DNA of 64,000 bases from Sipunculus nudus (taxonomy: Eukaryota; Annelida; Sipuncula; Golfingiida; Sipunculidae). Each line of letters begins with the position of its first letter. The stretch's first letter is position 1. This document shows, one piece after another, positions 56,976 through 64,000 of this stretch. Below the pieces are notes generated by a model that worked only from the letters and a program-made list of their open reading frames with translations, made no database searches and was not told the DNA's origin. Both the position numbers and the translations under genes were made by a program. The stretch covers positions 25,101,956 through 25,165,955 of the forward strand of contig CM049312.1 in assembly GCA_026874595.1 (NCBI GenBank), given 5' to 3'.

Positions 56976-57274
56976 ACTAAACTAAACGAGTCTTCTCATA
57001 TTACTTTTTACTATAAATTTCACCCCTATACGCAAAATGACAGCCATAAATGAAAAACAAAATATATTTCGAGCTAAAATATCTCTCCTGAATGTATGAA
57101 TATGGGATAATAATAACATACAACTTCTCAAGGTAGGCTCAAAGATTCACAAACAGGAGTTCATACTTCCTGATTATACTCATTCCATGTACATAATCCC
57201 AATTTATGTAATTTTTTTTACTTGTCTTTTGTTAAACCATATAAATATATTTACATATATATTTACACACACAT

Positions 57275-57281
<7 letters not shown>

Positions 57282-57326
<45 letters not shown>

Positions 57327-57380
57327 GTGCCGTGTTAGTCTGTAGTCGAAGTGTAGGTACTCTTTATCTTTACCACTAGA

Positions 57381-57435
<55 letters not shown>
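57282..57435. repeat. Two (AT)n microsatellites
   Basis: AT runs at about 57282-57321 and 57381-57435 with a short unique spacer. Confidence 0.93.
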
Positions 57436-57439
<4 letters not shown>

Positions 57440-57787
57440 CACAGAACAATATGTCCTGTTCATCATGAATATTGCCGATGAATGCCTGAAAAGAAAAGTA
57501 ACACACCAAACTGAGATAAAAACCATAATGCATTGGACAGCTGTGTCAGGACTGATACGCATATGATATGAACTCCTAAAATCCGCGAAACTGATTAGGA
57601 ATCTACACGATTCCGGGGCTAATAGAATTCAATATAATGAGGATTGTATGCACCTGTGCCTGAATTTGAATTGTATAAATTGTATATATTTGTATATGAA
57701 TTGTTTAGGTTTCTTTTATACAGTAGTGTTAATTCGATTCACCTGAACTCTCTCAAAAAACATTTAAGGGTCTAGATAAAGTTGAGA

Positions 57788-57788
<1 letters not shown>

Positions 57789-57819
<31 letters not shown>
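57789..57819. repeat. (TTA)n microsatellite
   Basis: About ten TTA units. Confidence 0.93.
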
Positions 57820-57820
<1 letters not shown>

Positions 57821-58676
57821 AGACAATATTTCCTGTACCTAATTTGATTTCTAAATATTTACTACTGAGGGGTTGAATTAGACGATTACCTATTTAACAA
57901 CTCACCCAAAATTGTTTGATGTTAAAAATAAGGATATTCATAGATGAGTAGGAAATTGTTATCCTACAAATGAAATATTAATAATTCATTATAATACTGC
58001 AGGTTTTTTAGCAACGGAAATTTGAAAGTTTTAACTTTTGTTATTTGGTGAAAACTAAAATGACTGGAAAGGTAACAAGGACTCCAAATGGAATATTTGC
58101 CACTTTTGCCGATTGTATCAGTTTTTATGATATAGTCAACTACGTATATGACATGATTCTCCTGTTGCACAGGACATGTTGAGTTTTGTCGTAGCTACTC
58201 TTATTTTGCAACAAAGCATGGACACTTGCAATGCTGGCCTGATACCACTCGGTCTCACTTCCGCAGTGTTGGGCTGGTTTGTGTAAAGCTTTCTCGTTAC
58301 ATATTTACTGTGCATAACATAACAGTATATCCAACATGACCCTGTTCATAATATGATAAAACTGGAGGTGCCCTTTGCCATAACTGTCCTTCATTAGGGT
58401 CCCGCTTTTCCTCATTAACATTTTCGCTGCCAAGCCAAATATCCCCCAGTGCCAGGGCCTGCAACAGTCTCGGGGAGGTTGGGGTGAGTCAGTTCTAGGT
58501 GTGAAAAGCTGATAACGAGGGTGTGAAGTCCACCTAGTCCAAGGGCCATAAAACCTGCATGAGGTGGTATGCACGGAAGGATGTCATAACCCTGTTCGGC
58601 TTAATTAGCTAATTAGACCTACAGCCAGTAAAGATTTCAAAGGAAACAAACACAGATACGCGTGCTCAAATGCACT
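57820..58676. other. Unique AT-rich stretch, no gene seen
   Basis: An open frame on the - strand (58574-58305) has no recognised motif. Confidence 0.4.
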
Positions 58677-58782
<106 letters not shown>

Positions 58783-59532
58783 TAAAGAAAGGGAGATTAT
58801 ATTTACACCAGGACCAGAAAAGTCCAGCGTCTCTAGCAAAAGCGGCTCCTGTACACACTCGGATCGACCATTGATATATTAGTGGAAATAACAGATGGAG
58901 ATTTTTAAAACGTCACAGTTATAATCATGTATGATCTTCATGATGAACATGTTCCGCAAGTGATCTTCCGAGTTTGCTATCAGAATTCTACAATTTACAT
59001 GCACTTAATGGCGCAGGTACTTACAAATGCATATTGCTATTTATAAATATATAGGATATGTGGAATAACTCCAAATAAGCACACCCAATAATTTGCAGCC
59101 GCGTTCCGAACACCCGGCCGATCTGTGTGTCATGCGTGTAGCACGCGCCCTATTGTTGTTGATTGCGCAATAGGCTGTCCTGCGGGGCAATAAACCTGAA
59201 CGACCTCACGCCTCACTATATCGAGTTCACACCTAAAGTGTGATCTGTCTCACCTCGGTCTCTCCAGCGGGTTTTGCAGAAAGTAGGTGGCCAAAACTCG
59301 CCCAAATATAAAACTAGACACAATTTTTTTGCGGTCCTCGCTTTCGATCGATTAAAAGGAATAATCCTAAATGGAATCCATTTTAAACTTCAGCGGGTAA
59401 TGAACTTATTTCACGGCAAAAGACGGGAGTCGTGGCTGTTTTCACGCTCCCCACACCTTTCCTGCTTTCGAGGTATTAAGTGCAGTGATAAATTACAAAT
59501 TATTCCATTTTATGACATAATATATTTATAAA

Positions 59533-59697
59533 TGAAATACTACTCATCTGCGAAGAGTTTATTGATAAATTTAAGAGATTTTATTACTGAAAATTACTGA
59601 TCAATACATGACGAGCATACCCGTCACAGGCACTGGGGAAATCAGAAAATATGACGAGTATACTCGTCATAGGCAGCGAAAGTGTTAACTCACAATT
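59533..59697. mobile_element. piggyBac-like terminus, right-facing (TTAA end)
   Basis: Read on the - strand the end is TTAACACTTTCGCTGCCTATG followed by the palindrome ATGACGAGTATACTCGTCAT. TTAA is the piggyBac target site. A related end in opposite orientation lies at 61817. Confidence 0.5.
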
Positions 59698-60512
59698 TTA
59701 ATATTAGGTTGATATATGTTATGTAAATGCTCAAAGAGTTATGCCCTGCGCATGAGAGAAAAGTGGATCTTCTTGCTATACAAGACCAGTTTTGTGTATG
59801 TATTTTTATCAGTGCATTAGTAACTTCACCAACTCCCCGAAAAGTCAGGTTATGAATATAATGCATATATTCTTGAGAAGGGATCGAACGAACACCTTAA
59901 TACTTGTGTAGTTATGTCTGGCGTAGATATATCTTGTCCGCTGAGTTTGGTAGCATATACATGAGGAAGGCCGACACCCGCCTGATATCAGCCAACACTA
60001 CCAGTCTGTACCAATATTTCCCTAGTCAAAAGTTACAGCCCCTGCAATTTTTTATTGAATATTTAAGAACATTTCGTTGTTGGTAAATTGTTTTTTCAAC
60101 TCATTTGGTTTATTCACGTATCGGATGGAAACAAAGTCAAATCTTTAGACCAATTTCACTCTTACAAACCTGCGTGGAGTAGGGTTAAAGGAACATGCAT
60201 AATCGGGATATTTAGAGCGTAGGGAAGAGATATCCGTATACTGGCTTTCGGATTTGTTTGTTCACTGTTTATGTTATTCAAATAAGGGCTCACCGCTATT
60301 TTATATAAAACCTGGCAGCTGGTTTGTTTGTCTATATAGTTGGCCAGTTTTAATTACTAGAGTGCGTTATTAGCTTGATATCAAGTTTTGACAAGTGCTT
60401 ATTTGATATGGGTGTACCAGGGGTTTCAAATGAAATTAGATTAGGTTGTCTATTTAACTATTGTCAGTATATATATACAGCAGTTGCCTTGCATAAGTGT
60501 ATAAGCTACTTT

Positions 60513-60945
60513 TTATTATTACCTCCGCCGAGCCTAGTGGCGGGGGTTATGATTTTAGGCGCGTATGTTTGTCTGTCTGTTTATCTGTTAATCTGTTTAT
60601 CTGTTTGTCTGTTAGCACGATAACGCAAAAAAGTCCTCAACGGGGTTTGATGGAATTTTCAAGATAGCTCTGCAATGAAACAAGGAGCAATTGATTAAAT
60701 TTCGGGGGCGATCCGTGCGTAATCATGTTAACAACATTAGTCAAAAAGTTATTGGCGGACATTGATGAAATCTTCAGGATAGCTCGGCAATGATCGAAGG
60801 AAAAATTGATTTTAGTTTGATACGGAAACATTGTTGATCCAGGAATATGTAAAAGAAACATGCTGCTTTTCTGAAAGTTCCATAGGAGGCTTGTCAGCTG
60901 GCTTGGCAGAGGTCTACCCTTTCTGAGTGCTTTTCTAGTTATTTA
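60513..60945. mobile_element. Non-autonomous DNA element with ACCTCYGCCRAGCC ends
   Basis: Left ACCTCCGCCGAGCC and right (reverse complement ACCTCTGCCAAGCC) are inverted. The inside has the TTTGTCTGTCTGTTTATCTG run and AGCACGATAACGCAAAAAAG, and the right flank ends GAGTGCTTTTCTAG. This type of short repeat is widespread in animal genomes. Confidence 0.55.
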
Positions 60946-61149
60946 TGTTTTTCTGTGTGCTTTGTCGAGGACCGACGTAATTACTTACTTACGTGTGAGC
61001 TTGAATATTTTCCCCGCGTCCTTTAATGAACGAATTAGTGGATATGCATACCGTTTGAGAATCTCATGCGGGCTAGCAATTTGAGATGAAAAGCTTGTTA
61101 TCGATTAACTGAAATCTCATAACGTTGCTGTTTATAAAATTGCTGTTTT

Positions 61150-61790
61150 TAACAGTCGGTCATATGATGATGACATCTAGTGCCAGCATCTAAATGTAAA
61201 TTCTATTGGGGTTCAATAAAATTATATTTAATGGTTATATCTAATGGGATAATTTTGTGGCGATAGTTAGTGCTAATATGAAGTGTTGATAAAAAGTGAT
61301 AAAACCTTAATGGTGATGCCTGCCTGCGAAGTTTCGTGTTGTAATAAAGTCATGGTATTCTGTGTTGACATATGATGGTGACATCTAGTGTTGAGATATG
61401 GATACACATTTGGGTATCAAAAGGTAATGAGATCAAGTTAATTTTGAAGTGCTCCTATATTGTGCTGTTATCTGGTGTGATCTTGTAGTGATTCCTATTG
61501 TTGACATCTGGTGGTGATATATATTGCTAACATCAAGAGGTGACTTCTGGTACCTGCATCCTGTTCTGACACCTAATTTTAACATCTTGTCGCTACATTT
61601 GTTGCTGACATGTAGTATTGATATCTAGTGCTGATATCTTGGGACATCTATATTGTTGACATCTTGTGGTGATGTATTTGGTGCCAATATCAAGTGTTGA
61701 TATCATGTTATATTATCTAGTGCTTGCATATTGTGTTTGTATCGATTCTCTCCTCTTACGGTGATGTCTGTTGCTGTTATTTTATTCATC
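61150..61790. repeat. Degenerate GACATCTAGTGNTGATAT-type tandem repeat
   Basis: The theme (GTTGACATCTNGTGGTGATAT) recurs through the segment with irregular spacing of about 15-30 bp. Confidence 0.65.
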
Positions 61791-61816
61791 CTTTCTACTG
61801 CTGACATTCTGTGGCT

Positions 61817-62050
61817 TACACTTTCACTGTCTATGGCGGCTATACTGGTCATATTTTCTGATTCCCCCAGTGTCTATGACGGGTATACACGTCATGTATT
61901 TATCAGCAATTTTCAGTCAGAAATCTCTGAAATTTATCAATAAACTCTTCGCAGATGAGTAGCAGTTTATTAATTAACTAGTTTCGTGGCATGAAATGGA
62001 AAAAAAAATTGTAATTCATCAGCACGATAGATTTTTCGAAAGCAGGAAAC
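61817..62050. mobile_element. piggyBac-like terminus, left-facing
   Basis: TTACACTTTCACTGTCTATGG followed by a degraded copy of the palindrome, then homology with the reverse complement of 59460-59697 (CGAAAGCAGGAAA, CAATAAACTCTTCGCAGATG). Same family as 59533; the two ends face each other, so they belong to different copies. Confidence 0.5.
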
Positions 62051-62129
62051 CTGTGGAGAGCCATGAATCAAATAGTGAGGGAGTAGGAAAGTCGGAGGGG
62101 GTAGAGGGGGACCATGCATCGCACACGAA

Positions 62130-63555
62130 ATAGTAGGTATTTGCTACCATTAAAAATGGCAAGACTGCGCCAGGGGGAATGAAGATCTCAGCGGCCTGCC
62201 AGAAGGACCTCCACGAAACGCATGTACAAAAAGCTGCTATTTGCTACCATAAAAAGTGTCAAGACTGCCGCCAGGGGAGTAGAGATCTCAACGGCCTGTC
62301 AGAAGGGCCCAAATGAATCGCACGCGCAAATAGCTGCTATTTTCTAACATTATAAGTGTCGAGACTGCCGCCAGGGGTAGTAGATATCAGAGCAGGCTGC
62401 AAGAGGGGCCTCCATGAGTCGCACGCGCAACTAGAAGCTATTTGCTTCCATACAGAGTGTCAAGACTCCCGCCGGGGGAGTGGATATGAGAGCAGGCTGC
62501 CAGAGGTGTCCCCATGAATCGCACGCGCAAATAGCATCTATTTACTTCCATAACAAGTGCCAAGACTGCCAGCAAGGGGAGTGGAGATTTCAGCGGCCTG
62601 AAAGACGGGCCCCCATAAATTGCATGCGCAAAGAGCAGCTATTTGCTATTATAAAAAGTGTCAAGAATGCCGCCAGGGGGAGTGGATATCAGATCGGGCT
62701 GCCAGAGGGGTCCCCATGGACCGCAAGCGCAAATAGCAGCTATTAGCTACCATAAAAAGTGTCGTGACTGCCGCCAGAGGGAGCGGACATCAGAGGGGGA
62801 TATCTGAGGGGCCTCCATGAGTCGCACGTGCAAATAGCAGCTATTTGCTTCCATAAAAATCGCCAAGTCTCCCGCCAGGAGAGTTGATATCAAAGAGGGC
62901 TGCCATAGGGGTCTCCTTGAATCGCACGCGCTAATGGCAGCTATTTGCTACAAAAAGGTGTCGAGGCTGACGGCAGGGGGAGTGGATATGAGAGCAGCCT
63001 GCCAAAGGGGCAACTATGAGCCGCACGCTCCAAAAGCACTGATATGCTACCATAAAATATGTCAAGACTCCGGCCAGGGGAATAGGATATAAAGCGGCCT
63101 GCCAGAGGCGCCGCCATGAGTCGCCCACGCAAATAGCAGCTATTGGCTAACAGCAGAACTGTCAAGACTGCCGCCAGGGAGAGTGGAGATCTCAGCGGCC
63201 TGCCAGAGGGCCCCCCATGAATTTCAAGCGCAAATAGCTACCAAAAGGATCCCCATGAATCGCACGCGCAAATAGCTACTATTTGATACCATAAGAAGTG
63301 TCGAGACTGCAGCCAGGGGTAGTGAATATCAGAGCAGGCTGCAAGAGGGGCCTCCATGAGTCGCACGCGCAACTAGAAGCTATTTGTTACCATAAAGTGT
63401 CAAGACTGCCAGCAAGGGGAATGGAGATTTCAGCGGCCTGCTAGACGGGCCCCCCTAATCGCATGCGCAAGTAGCAGCTATTTGCTACCATAAAAATCGC
63501 CAAGACTCCCGCCAGGAGAGCTGATATCAGAGAAGGCTGCCTAAGCGGTCTCCAT
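62130..63555. repeat. ~100-bp minisatellite, about 14 units, GC-rich
   Basis: AGTGTCAAGACTGCCGCCAG starts recur near 62161, 62261, 62361, 62462 and 62562, and so on. Each unit also has GCGGCCTGCCAGAGGG, CATGAATCGCACGCGCAAAT and AGCTATTTGCTACCAT. Units differ by substitutions and small indels; one is truncated near 63240. Confidence 0.92.
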
Positions 63556-63557
63556 GA

Positions 63558-64000
63558 CAGAGTTGGGTCCAAAAGTACTCGTACTCATAGTACACGTACT
63601 CATGAGCTTTTTTGAGTACTCAGTACTCTTACTCGAGTACTTTTTTAAAAATCACAAAAGTACTCGTACTTGTACTCGAGTACTTTGGAAGTACTCGGTA
63701 CTCATATGAGTACTTCATGAGTACTTTTGGGTATTTCATATTTTCTAAATAAACTTTAATATCAATTCATTATATTAGTAATAGTTTATTATAGAATATT
63801 ATGGTAAGATATATATATAATATATAAAATATAAAATATCATATATAATAGTACTTAAAGTAATCCATCTGTTACTATAACTGAAACTATTACAGCATTG
63901 ATAACTACTACTATTACTTTGCTTCTTTTACTAAAACTAACACTTTTATTTAGAATAAAATATAAATAAATTGAACTATTTTATTAGTAACACATTCATG
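63558..64000. mobile_element. hAT-like element end, running out of the window
   Basis: CAGAGTTGGGTCCAAAAGTA followed by many inverted AGTACTCGAGTACTT/GTACTCGTACT motifs is typical of hAT-type termini. The other end is beyond 64000. Confidence 0.55.

Noticed and set aside
58305-58574. 89-codon open frame as a gene
   Set aside because: No recognisable motif and no repeat or family support.

Overview
The window is animal nuclear DNA, AT-rich and full of introns, (AT)n microsatellites, C-homopolymers, MITE-like elements, a Penelope-like retroelement fragment and minisatellites. Gene content (CUB plus many laminin-type EGF modules on phase 1-1 exons) and repeat style suggest a marine invertebrate, most likely a lophotrochozoan such as a bivalve mollusc. 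That placement is inference; no sequence here proves the taxon.

The window is dominated by one receptor family. Gene A (+, 1-16815, 5' end outside the window) encodes the second half of a CUB domain, 12 EGF modules, a membrane helix and a basic tail. Gene B (-, 27401-21825) encodes CUB, 4 EGF modules, a membrane helix and a tyrosine-motif tail. Gene C (-, 54256-39465) encodes CUB, 19 EGF modules, a membrane helix and a tail homologous to that of B. I reconstructed every exon by hand. Reading frame is kept across all junctions in the three genes, and the membrane exon (97 nt) and last exon (299 nt) have the same length in B and C. The signal-peptide exons were not found. Gene C has one in-frame TAG in its second CUB exon. 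A and B are convergent; B and C are in tandem.

Gene C holds a very recent tandem expansion: a block of about 753 bp carrying two EGF exons and their introns is repeated about five times (45.8-49.6 kb). Between B and C lie relics of further copies: broken EGF exons at 33.2-33.4 kb, and flanking segments at 30.3-31.4 kb and 31.96-32.37 kb that match the 3' flanks of C and B. A relic of another CUB exon lies just upstream of C.

Layout: 1-16.8 kb gene A, with a large repeat-filled intron at 1.6-6.8 kb; 16.8-21.8 kb intergenic; 21.8-27.4 kb gene B, with a TA-flanked DNA element in one intron; 27.4-38.5 kb transposon remnants, pseudogene relics and a mosaic duplication; 39.5-54.3 kb gene C, with a second TA-flanked element in an intron; 54.3-64 kb no recognisable gene, but several minisatellites and transposon ends.

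Working idea (inference): these are cell-surface receptors that bind ligand through CUB and glycosylated EGF stalks. B and C probably signal or internalise through conserved YxxL/V-type tyrosines, in the style of Draper/MEGF10/CED-1 phagocytic receptors. The family is diversifying by exon-pair amplification and gene birth and death.
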